From: Sciurus carolinensis
Lineage: Eukaryota; Chordata; Mammalia; Rodentia; Sciuridae
Assembly: GCF_902686445.1 (NCBI RefSeq)
Contig: NC_062232.1
Coordinates: 19,140,897 to 19,204,896, forward strand
Length of the DNA stretch: 64,000 nt
Direction: 5' to 3'
The translations under genes and the position numbers were made by a program. The notes beneath the pieces were generated by a model. The model had not been told where the DNA came from. It searched no databases and saw only the letters and a program-made list of their open reading frames with translations. Shown here piece by piece: positions 55,107 through 64,000 of the stretch (position 1 is its first letter; each line of letters opens with the position of its first letter).

Positions 55107-55940
55107 TCACATTTTCTTTATCCATTCATCAATTGAAGGACATCTAGGTTGGTTCCACAATCTGGCTATTGTGAACTGAGCAGCTATGAACATTGATGTG
55201 GCTGTATCTCTGTAATATGCTGATTTTAAGTCCTTTGGGTATAGGCCAAGGAGTGGGATAGCTGGGTCAAATGGTGGTTCCATTCCAAGTTTTCTAAGGA
55301 ATCTCCACACTGCTTTCCAGAGTGGCTGCACTAATTTGCAGCCCCACCAGCAATGTAAGAGTGTACCTTTCTCCCCACATCCTCGCCAACACCTGTTGTT
55401 GCTTGTATTCTTGATAATTGCCATTCTAATTGGGGTGAGATGGAATCTTAGGGTGGTTTTGATTTGCATTTCTCTTATTACTAGAGATGATGAACATTTT
55501 CCCATATGTTTGTTGATTGCTTGTGTATCTTCTTCTGTGAAGTGTCTATTCATTTCCTTAGCCCATTTGTCAATTGGATTATTTACATTCTTGGTGTAGA
55601 GTTTTTTGAGTTCTTTATAGATTCTGGAGATTAGTGCTCTATCTGAAGTATGATTGGCAAAGATATTCTCCCACTCTGCAGGTTCTCTCTTCACATTACT
55701 GATAGTTTCCTTTGCTGAGAGAAAGCTTTTTAGTTTGAATCTATCCCAGTTATTGATTCTTGCTTTTATTTCTTGTGCTATGGGAGTCCTGTTAAGGAAG
55801 TCTGATCCGAAGCCAACATGTTGAAGATTTGAACCTACTTTTTCTTCTATAAGATGCAGGGTCTCTGGTCTGATTCCAAGGTCCTTGATCCATTTTGAGT
55901 TGAGTTTTGTGCAGGGTGAGAGATAGGGGTTTAGTTTCAT
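55107..55940 (-). pseudogene. L1 ORF2 C-terminal piece (277 codons)
   Basis: Minus-strand frame with '[21 protein letters not shown]', the basic linker, the knuckle within '[18 protein letters not shown]', and '[20 protein letters not shown]'. It stops early, in the TA-rich stretch where several copies in this window carry a TGA, about 50 codons before the normal ORF2 end. Confidence 0.9.
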
Positions 55941-56995
55941 TCTGCTGCATATGGATTTCCAGTTTTCCTAGCAGAATTTGTTGAAGAGGCTATCTTTTTC
56001 CATTGCATATTTTGGGCATCTTTGTCTGGTATGAGAAAACGGTATTTGTTTGGGTTTGTATCTGTGTCCTCTATTCTGTACCATTGATCTACCTTTCTAT
56101 TTTGGTGCCAATACCATGCCATTTTTGTTACTATTGCTTTGTAGTATAGTTGAAGGTCTGGTATTGCGATACCCCCTGCTTTGCTCTTTATGCTAAGGAT
56201 TGCTTTAGCTATTCTGGGTTTCTTATTCTTCCAGATGAATTTCATGATTGCTTGCTCTATTCCTGTGAGGTACGTCATTGGGATTTTAATTGGAATTGCA
56301 TTGAATCTGTATAGCATTTTTGGTAGTATGTCCATTTTGACATTATTAATTCTGTCTATCCAAGAACATGGGAGATCTTTCCATCTTCTAAGGTGTTCTT
56401 TAATTTCTTTCTTTAGTGTTCTGTAGTTCTCATTGTAGAGCTCTTTCACCTCTTTTGTGAGATTGATTCCCAAGTATTTTATTTTTTTTGAGGCTATTGT
56501 GAATGGGGTAGTTTTCCTAACTTCTCTTTCTGTGGATTCATCACTTTTGTATAAACATTCATTGGAGTTATGGGCATTGATCTTATATCCTGCTACTTTA
56601 CTGAATTCACTTATGAGTTCTAAAAGTTTTCTGGTGGAATTTCCAGGTTCCTCTAAATATATAATCATGTCATCAGCAAATAGGGATAGTTTGAGTTCTT
56701 TTTTTCCTATTAATATCCCTTTAATTTCTTTGGTCTGTCTAATTGTTCTGGCTAGAGTTTCAAGGACAACGTTGTGTAGAAGTGGTGAAAGAGGGCATCC
56801 CTGCCTTGTTCCAGATTTTAGGGGGAATGCTTTCAGTTTTTCACCATTTAGAATGATATTGGCCATGGACTTAGCATAGATAACCTTTATAATGTTAAGG
56901 AATGTTCCCACTATCCCTATTTTTTCTAGTGTTTTGAACATGAAGGGATGCTGTATTTTATCGAATGCTTTTTCTGCATCTATCGAAATAATCAT
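55937..56995 (-). pseudogene. L1 ORF2 reverse transcriptase piece (352 codons)
   Basis: Minus-strand frame starting inside the RT ('[19 protein letters not shown]'), with '[13 protein letters not shown]', the FADD active site ('[15 protein letters not shown]') and '[15 protein letters not shown]'. It overlaps the C-terminal piece by four bases in another frame. Upstream RT codons to about 57500 are broken by frameshifts. Confidence 0.9.
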
Positions 56996-57657
56996 GTTTC
57001 TTGACTTTAAGTCTGTTGATATGATGAATTACATTTATTCATTTCCTGATGTTGAACCAACCTTGCATCCCTGGGATAAAACCCACTTGATTGTGGTGCA
57101 CTATATTTTAAATATATTTTTGTATGCAGTTTGCTAAAATTTTGTTGAGAATTTTTGCATCAATGTTCATTAAGGATATTGGTCTGAAATTTTCAGAGAT
57201 GTTTCTCTGTCTGGTTTAGGTATCAGGGTAATATTGGCATAGAATAAGTTTGGAAGGGTTTCCTCCTCTTCTATTTCATGGAATACTTTGAGGAGTATTG
57301 GAATGAGCTCTTCTTTAAAGGTTTTGTAGAACTCGGTTGAGAACCCATCTGGTCCCGGACTTTTCTTTGTTGGTAGACTTTTGATGACTTCTTCTAATTC
57401 ATTACTTGAAATTGATCTATTTAAATTGTGTATGTCCTCCTGTTTCAGTTAGGTAATTCATATGTCTCTAGAAACCTGTTGATGTCTTTGAGATTTTCTA
57501 TTTTATTGGAGTATAGATTTTCAAAATAGCTTCTAATTATGTTTTGTATTTCGATAGTGTCTGCCATGGTACTTCCTTTTTCATCACAAATTTTATTAAT
57601 TTTAGCAAAGGTTTATCGATTTTGTTTATTTTTTCAAAGAATCAACTTTTAATTTTG

Positions 57658-58571
57658 TCAATTTTTTTTGATTGTTTCTTTTGTCTCAATTTCGTTGATT
57701 TCAGCTCTGTTTTTAACTATTTCCTGTCTTTTACTACTTTTGGTGTTGCTCTCTTCTTCTTTTTCTAGGACTTTGAGCTGTAGTGTTAGGTCTTTTATTT
57801 GTTGACTTTTTCTTGTTTTATTGAATGTGCTCCATGAAATAAATTTTCCTCTGACTACTCCATTCATAGTGTCCCAGAGATTTTGATATGATGTGTCTTT
57901 GTTCTCGTTTACTTCTAAGAATTTTTTATGTCCCCCCTGATGTCTTCTGTTATCCATTCATCATATAATAGTGTATTATTTAATCTCCAGGTATTGGAGA
58001 AGTTTCTGTTTTTTATTCTGTCATTTATTTCTAACTTCAATTCATTATGATCTGATAGAATACAAGGTAGTGTCTCTATCTTCTTGTATTTGCTGACATT
58101 AGTTTTGCGGCATAACATATGGCCTCTTTTAGAGAAGGATTCATGTGCTGCTGAGAAGAAAGTGTATTCGCTCTTGGTTGGATGGTATATTCTATAAATG
58201 TCTGTTAAGTCTAAATTATTGATTGTGTTATTGAGATCTATGGTTTCTTTGTTCAATTTTTGTTTGGAAGATCTGTCCAGTGGTGAGAGAGGTGTATTAA
58301 AATCACCTAGTATTATTGTGTTGTGGTCTATTTGATTCCTGGAATTGAGAAGGATTTGTTTGATGTACATGGATGAGCCACTGTTTGGGGCATAGATATT
58401 TATGATTGTTATGTCTTGCTGATTTATGCTTCCCTTAAGCAGTATGAAATGTCCTTCTTTATCCCTTCTGACTAACTTTGGCTTGAAGTCCACATTATCT
58501 GATATGAGGATGGATACTCCAGTTTTTTTGCTGAGTCCATGTGCATGGTATGTTTTTCCCCATCCTTTCAC
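57658..58571 (-). pseudogene. L1 ORF2 endonuclease and spacer pieces
   Basis: Two minus-strand frames overlap at 57915-57957. 57915-58571 (218 codons) has 'GVSILISDNVDFKPKL', 'INIYAPNSGSSMY', 'ILGDFNTPLSPLD' and 'LSDHNELKLEI'. 57658-57957 has the spacer '[16 protein letters not shown]'. The endonuclease N-terminus (to about 58700) is recognisable but not open. In place of the Ile-Asp-His seen in the plus copy it has Arg-Gly-His, so a catalytic-region residue has changed. Confidence 0.88.
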
Positions 58572-59123
58572 CTTTAGTCTGTGGATATCTCTTTCTATGA
58601 GATGAGTCTCTTGCAGGCGAAATATTGTTGGGTATTTCTTTTTAATCCAATCTGCCAGTCTGTCTTTTGATTGATGAGTTCAGGCCATTAACATTCAGGG
58701 TTATTATTGAGATATGATTTGTATTCCCGATCATTGGGCTCTTTTTTGTTTTTTGACACAACTTGGTTTCTCCTTTATTTTGCTATACCTTTAGGGTAGT
58801 TCTTCCCTTTGCTGATTTACATCGTTTTTTTCCATCTCTTCCTCATGGAATATTTTGCTGAGAATGTTCTGTAATGCCAGCTTTCTTTTTGTCAATTCTT
58901 TTACTTTTTGTGTATCATGGAAGGATTTTATTTTGTCGTCAAATCTGAAAGTAAGTTTTGCTGGATATAAGATTCTTGGTTGGCATCCATTTTCTTTCAG
59001 AGCTTGAAAAATGTTGTTCCAGATCCTTCTAGCTTTTAGGATCTGGATTGAAAAATCTGCTGATATCCGTATTGGTTTCCCCCTGAATGTAATTTGGTTC
59101 TTTTCTCTTGCAGCCTTTGAAAT

Positions 59124-59354
59124 TCAGTCTTTATTTTGTATGTTAGGTATTTTCATTATAATGTGCCTTGGTGTGGGTCTGTTGTAATTTTGTATATTTG
59201 GAGTCCTATAAGCCTCTTGCACTTGATTTTCCATTTCATTTTTCAGATTTGGGAAATTTTCTGATATTATTTCATTGAATAGATTGTTCATTCCTTTTGT
59301 TTGTTTCTGTGAGCCTTCCTCAATCCCAATAATTCTTAAATTTGGCCTTTTCAT
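59124..59354 (-). pseudogene. L1 ORF1 RRM and C-terminal piece (76 codons)
   Basis: Minus-strand frame with 'MKRPNLRIIGIEEG', 'NLFNEIISENFPNL' and 'RHIIMKIPNIQNKD', equivalent to the RRM region of the plus-strand ORF1. The later C-terminal domain (58850-59120) is recognisable but shifted. Confidence 0.88.
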
Positions 59355-59535
59355 GATATCCCATAATTCTTATAGATTCTGTTCATGATTTCTTACCATC
59401 TTCTCTGTTTGGTCAACTTTGTTTTCAAGATTAAATATTTTTTCTTCAATGTCTGAGGTTCTGTCTTCCAGGTATTCTATCCTTTTGGTTATGCTTTCTA
59501 TGGAGATTTTAATTTGGTTTATTGTTTCCTTCATT

Positions 59536-59804
59536 TCAAGGATTTTTGTCTGTGTTTTTTTTCAGTATCTCTAACTCTTTATTGAAATGATCTCTTGCTT
59601 CCCGTATTTGGTCTTTTAACTGTTGATTGGTGTGATCATTCAAAGCTTGCATTTGCTCTTTCATCTCATCATTTGCTTCTCTGATCATTTTAATTATGTA
59701 CATTCTAAACTCCCTTTCTGACATTTCTTCTGCCATGCTGTCCTTGAATTTTATTGCTGTAGCATCTAAGTTTTTTGGGACATTTTCTTCCCTTGTTTTC
59801 TCAT
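59536..59804 (-). pseudogene. L1 ORF1 N-terminal piece
   Basis: The expected start codon is at 59804-59802. The frame from 59736 down to 59536 has 'MAEEMSEREFRMYIIKMIREA' and ends after 'KNTDKNP' at a TGA in the same position as the stop in the plus-strand copy. The next ATG again lies one base past this stop. Confidence 0.85.
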
Positions 59805-60527
59805 ATTGCTCAGGTATCTACCCCTCTAGTAGTGCAACTCTGAGATATTGCAGATTTCCTCTATTGACTTACAGTGTTCCTGTAGATTTCCAATAATTCA
59901 CCTCTTAGTCTTCAGTAGCCTGAAGTCTTGGAGGAACTTGATAATGCAGTGATCCACAAGGAAGCTGCCCCTCTAGGGGTGGTGGCTCTCAGGTGGGGTA
60001 TATTCCCTGCCAGTGGGCAGAGGTGCCCCCACTTGTTGATCAATGGTCAGCCAAAGGGGGACTAGACTAAGGGTTGTGGCATGACTGGTCTCGGCCTGGG
60101 TCTCTGGTTCTACCACCCTGGTGAGAAAGCCTCACCTGGCAGGGAAAACTCACCTGGTGGGGAAGTCTCACTGGGCAACTCTCCTCTGAGAAGTTCCCTT
60201 TGGTCTGGAACTACCACCTAGGCCAGGAAGCCTCACCCTGTAAATTAGTGTCTCGCTGGGTGGCCCTCCTCCAAGATGCTCACTGCGGTCTGGTCCTGCC
60301 TCCTGCGCCATGGGAGCCTCGCTTTGAGCAGATGTCTCTCACTGGCCGACCCTCTTCTGCAATGCTCCCAGCTGTCCAGATTCACCGGGCAACTCTTCTC
60401 CACAAAGCCCCCTGCATTCTGGGACTACAGGCCTGGCTGGGGAGCCTCACCCAGTGGGAGAGTCTCACCCAGTGGCCTGAGTTGGTCCTGAGTCTCTCAA
60501 TACCTCCTCTTCTTGAATCCTGAATCT
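59805..60527 (-). promoter_or_regulatory. L1 5' UTR (short form, antisense)
   Basis: GC-rich, with repeated GGTGAG/CCAGTG-type words. It aligns with the two outer parts of the plus-strand L1 5' UTR but is roughly half as long and shows only one diverged counterpart of the 149-bp unit. Frames of 71-107 codons here are incidental. Confidence 0.75.
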
Positions 60528-60861
60528 AGATTCATTCACATGGTCATGATGGTCGTGGGATGCTCTCAAGAGTGCTATGTATAGGCTGGCAAAACTGGGA
60601 AACTGATAATAGCTCAGTCCAAAAAGTTGGTAGTCTTACAATTCAAGGAGATGAATGAAGCAGCTATCATTCAAAATAGAACTGGAAAGACCCCATTTTC
60701 TGGATCTTGAGAGCCAGACCTGCTCCCTAGGTATCTTCAGCACCTACAAAGCAAAGCAACTTGGGATTCCTAAGCCCAAGCCTGGAAACAAAGCTGAGAA
60801 AGGGTGGGCTCCAGAGAAAAGTCAAGTTACACTATTAACAATTGGGATTTGTACCTGGGAT
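60528..60861. other. Unassigned DNA
   Basis: Sequence between the minus-strand L1 and an ancient plus-strand L1. No assignment was made. Confidence 0.4.
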
Positions 60862-62330
60862 ACCAAGATCCACATATGCAAATTATTAAATGTGATATGT
60901 TATATTAACAGAGCACCGGATAATAGATACATCCTTGTTATTGAGTAATCAGGATCACTTAAAAGATGCAAAGAAAGTATTTGACAAAATTCAGCACCCT
61001 TTCATGATGAAACTCTTAACAAATTAGAGAGAATGTACCTCAACATAATAAAGACCATGTATGATGAGCCCAATAGTAACAACACACTCAAGGTAAAAAG
61101 TCAAAAACCTTTCCTCTAACATCAGGAACAAAACAAGGATGTGTGCTCTCACCATCTATATTCTACATACAAGAAGTTCCACCTGGAGCAAATAAGCAAG
61201 AAAAATTAAAGGTATCCAAATCAGAAAGGAAGAAGTAAAATTGTCTGTTTGCTTATGACATGATCTTATATAGAAAAAATATTAAGCTACACCAAAACAC
61301 TATTAAAATTAATAAACAAATTCAGTACTGTTGCAGTATACAAAACCAGCATGCAAAAATTAACTGTATATTCTAACAATGAACTTTTAGAAAGAGAAAT
61401 CAAAGAGCAGTCCTACTTACAATAATATCAAAAAATTAAAATATTTAGGAATCAATTTAACTAAGGAGGTGAAATAGCTGTATAGTGAAAACTGTAATAT
61501 GTTGGTGAAAGAAATTGAAGAAATAAATGGGAAGATAACTTGTATTCATGGATTGGAAGAATTAATATTGTTCAAATACCAGATGACAGGACATGATCTA
61601 TAGTTTCAGTACAATCCCTATCAAAATTCAATGACATTTTTCAGAAAAACAAAATCTTCTAAAAGTCTTATGGAACCTAAAAAGACTCCAAATAAAGAAC
61701 AAAGCTGGAAGTATAACACTGCCTGATTTCAAACTGTATTTTAAAGCTATAGTAATCAAAACAACGATACTGGCACAAAAACAAACATGTAGACCAATGG
61801 GACAGAATAGAGAGTCCAAAAATACATATACATATTTATAGCCAAGTGATTTTCAACAAAGTTGCAAAGAACACATAATGGGGAAGGAACAGTCCAATGA
61901 ATGTTAGGAAAAGTGGATATTCACACACAGTGAATGAAAATAGATCCTTATTTCGTAACACATACAAGAATCAGCTCAAAACAGACTAAGGACTTAAAAG
62001 TAAGACTAAAAACTATAAAACTACTAGAAGAAAACATAGATGATAAACTGCATGACATTGATCTGGACAATGATTTTTTGGATAGGATCAAATAGCACAA
62101 GCAACAAAAGCAAAAGTAGACAAAAGGAATTACATCAAAATAAAAATGTCTCTGCACAGCAATGGAAACAATTAGCAGACTGAAGAGACAACCTATAAAA
62201 TGAGAGAAAATACTTGCACAACGTATGTGTTAAGGGGTTAATAGTCAAGGTATATAAGGAGCTCAAATGACTCAGTAGCAGGAAAACAGATAACCCAATT
62301 AAAAATGGACAAATGATCTGACTTTCTCAA
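60862..62330 (+). mobile_element. Ancient L1 ORF2 fragment
   Basis: A strongly diverged RT region is readable in pieces on the plus strand: '[17 protein letters not shown]'-type, 'QGCVLSPSIF'-type, an active-site-like 'FAYDMILY' (the first Asp replaced by Tyr), and '[11 protein letters not shown]' near 61440-61480. It continues through the thumb and C-terminal region to about 62330. Stops and frameshifts are frequent. It is an older family than the other L1 copies. Confidence 0.75.
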
Positions 62331-62859
62331 AATAGTTCCTTGATTCCTCTTCTGATTTAAGAAAAAAATCATGTGTAGATGATGATTCGGTGACATCAGA
62401 GAATATTGATTGTGTATTAAATAAAAATCAGATTATAAGAATGTATGAACCATATGCCTCCAATTTTAGAAATGAAAAATAGATGTAAACATAAACATGG
62501 ATAAAGGACTGGAAAAATCTTAATGAAAATGTCAACAGTGATTATATTTGAGTTTTTAAATTTTTCCTTTTAGGTAGCTCTAAAATAAGAATTTGGGGAG
62601 AAACTTGCTAAATTCTACAGAGATAAAGATCTTTTGGGAATGGACCCCAAATAAGAATATCTTATGCTTTCACGTCACTTTGCCTACCAAATTAAATATG
62701 TAATTTGTGAATTTGGGAGTCTGGGTTCTTGCTTATATCATCTAGTAGAGTGATCTTTCCTCTATGCTTTGTGATTATAATGGGTTAAAATTTGGCCACA
62801 GGAGATCAAAATGGTAGGTGATGTGAAAGAAATTTGGTCTAAAGAATAGAAATATTGTT
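62331..62859. other. Unassigned AT-rich DNA
   Basis: No gene or repeat was recognised. Confidence 0.4.
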
Positions 62860-63005
62860 TATATTTATTTATTCAACCAATCTTTATAGTTCTATTCCGT
62901 GTCTAGTAATGTGCTAGATGCTGCAGTGGTTATTAAAGAAATAAAAGACATAGTTGTGTGCAGTCCAGTTAGGGAAGAATAGCATGGGTATGTAAATAAA
63001 TGAGT
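62860..63005 (+). repeat. L2-like LINE fragment
   Basis: 'tttattcaaccaatctttat', 'gtgtctagtaatgtgctaga' and 'tgctgcagtggttattaaag' follow the L2 3'-region order. The call is tentative. Confidence 0.45.
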
Positions 63006-63714
63006 TCCCTAGTTCTTGCCTTATGTGTCATGATACTCATTTCTCTGATGAGGACTTATTTGATATCTGTTTCCAATTCAGACTGTAATTTCCGTGAGGA
63101 TGGGACAAATGTGTCCAGTGTTTCTTGGTATTCCCTGAGTCTGAATCTCTGATGTAAGCAGGTGATAAAAATTAGTTGAATGAATGGGGAACAATATGAG
63201 AATTGATGAAGGAGAAAAATGCAGGCTGAAATGGATGTAGAGGTCTGTGAAAGAGATGGAACTTGAAGCAGGTTTGAAAAATGGCAGATGTAATTAGGAA
63301 GGAGAGATTTTGGGAATTGGAAAGGAAAGAATAGGAAGAAACTGCTTTATAGACCTAAATGGAAAAATGAAGAGTCCAAATGACTGGGCTTTCAATATTG
63401 GGTAATGGGGGAGAGAACTTGATTACAAGAGATTAATTAAAGGAAAGGAAGAGGAGGACTTAATAGAAAAAAAAACTTTATGGATTTTCTTAAAAAGGAG
63501 AAAAACGAAGAAATAGTCAATGTTGCATGTAACTAATTGCTTTAGGAAAGTTATTGTAAGAATCATGTTATTTGAAGAGTGTGATGAAATTTTAAATGCA
63601 TATATAGTCAATGCTTTTTAATGTTCCAAGAATATTGGAAGGTGTCAGATGTTCATTGTTCTCTTTTAAGCTGTCAATAAGAGCAAATCAACTGTATAAT
63701 TAATAATAATATTT
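63006..63714. other. Unassigned DNA
   Basis: No gene or repeat was assigned. Confidence 0.4.
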
Positions 63715-63920
63715 TCTATTTGTTAGGCATTGTCATGAGTGATTTAATGTGTTAACTTGTTTTACCCTCTCAATAATCCTATTGTTATTCTTATTTTACA
63801 TTTCAGGAAACTAAGACACAAGAAGGTTTGAATAACTTGCCTGTGGTTACATGTTAGTAAAGAGCAGACCTAAGACTTGATTTTGATTCATTTGACTTTA
63901 GAACTTATAGGTCTAGCCTC
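63715..63920 (-). repeat. MIR SINE (antisense)
   Basis: Antisense MIR wording: 'taccctctcaataatcctat', 'attttacatttcaggaaact', 'aagacacaagaaggtttgaa', 'taacttgcctgtggttacat' and 'gagcagacctaagacttgat'. Confidence 0.65.
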
Positions 63921-64000
63921 TGAATTAGGCCTTTTTCATATTATGCTTGTATATCAGATAGATAGTAGCAGAAACCGTAAACACTAATTTTAGTTTAAAA

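Larger units (their letters stand above)
54700..60527 (-). mobile_element. Nearly full-length L1 (antisense), multiply broken
   Basis: The L1 3' end is at about 54700 (antisense A-tail) and the 5' end near 60527. All parts are present: 3' UTR (54710-55000), ORF2 (about 54990-58700), ORF1 (about 58850-59804) and a 5' UTR of about 0.72 kb (59805-60527). It has many more breaks than the plus-strand copy, so it is older. The sequence matching the start of the plus copy begins at a CTCAGGATTCAAG-like word, so the first about 40 bases may be missing. Confidence 0.92.

Noticed and set aside
1..64000. CRISPR arrays, bacterial operons, host tRNA, snRNA or rRNA genes
   Set aside because: No regularly spaced identical repeats and no bacterial gene layout. 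The only tRNA-like sequences are parts of ID SINEs, MIRs and the complement of the retroviral primer site.

Overview
This is a piece of a mammalian nuclear genome, most likely from a squirrel-family rodent (tree squirrel, ground squirrel or marmot). The evidence is the interspersed repeats: many tRNA-Ala-like ID SINEs, two ID-B1 type composite SINEs of the kind known in sciurids, a young L1 family whose two long copies share one distinctive structure, and old pan-mammalian repeats (MIR, L2, MER5-like hAT elements, MaLR/MLT1 LTRs). I found no host protein-coding exon, no host RNA gene, no CpG island outside transposons and no CRISPR. The window reads as AT-rich intergenic or deep intronic DNA. 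Its only long open frames belong to retroelements.

Layout: 1-29.9 kb is mostly old single-copy DNA carrying MIR, L2, MLT1, MER5-like and ID pieces. It also holds an L1 with an inverted 5' part (13.9-15.4 kb) and a local 141-bp duplication (22.3 and 23.3 kb). 29.96-36.55 kb is a nearly full-length plus-strand L1 with a long 5' UTR, a split ORF1, an ORF2 with one nonsense codon and one frameshift, a G-rich 3' UTR and a probable 17-bp target duplication. 37.5-44.5 kb is a class II (betaretrovirus/IAP-like) provirus with two 451-bp LTRs and a 6-bp target duplication. 45.1-45.7 and 53.8-60.5 kb hold three minus-strand L1 copies, one nearly full-length. 60.9-62.3 kb is an ancient plus-strand L1. 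The rest is old repeat fragments and unassigned AT-rich DNA.

The provirus is the most informative object. It has a tRNA-Phe-type primer site, a strong splice donor, a GC-rich leader array, a ruined gag that still keeps a perfect CCHC knuckle, and a gag-pro slippery heptamer followed by a potential H-type pseudoknot. These are followed by a dUTPase-protease-G-patch frame with one single-base break, a second slippery heptamer, and a completely open pol (RT, RNase H, integrase) with all catalytic residues visible. Only remnants of env are left. The LTRs are nearly identical except for a cluster of differences confined to U5. I see no wholly new biological system. The points most worth checking are the U5-limited LTR divergence, the two preserved recoding signals, the ORF1 break shared by two L1 copies, and the L1 5' UTR duplication. 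Repeat family names are from memory of consensus sequences; no database was searched.
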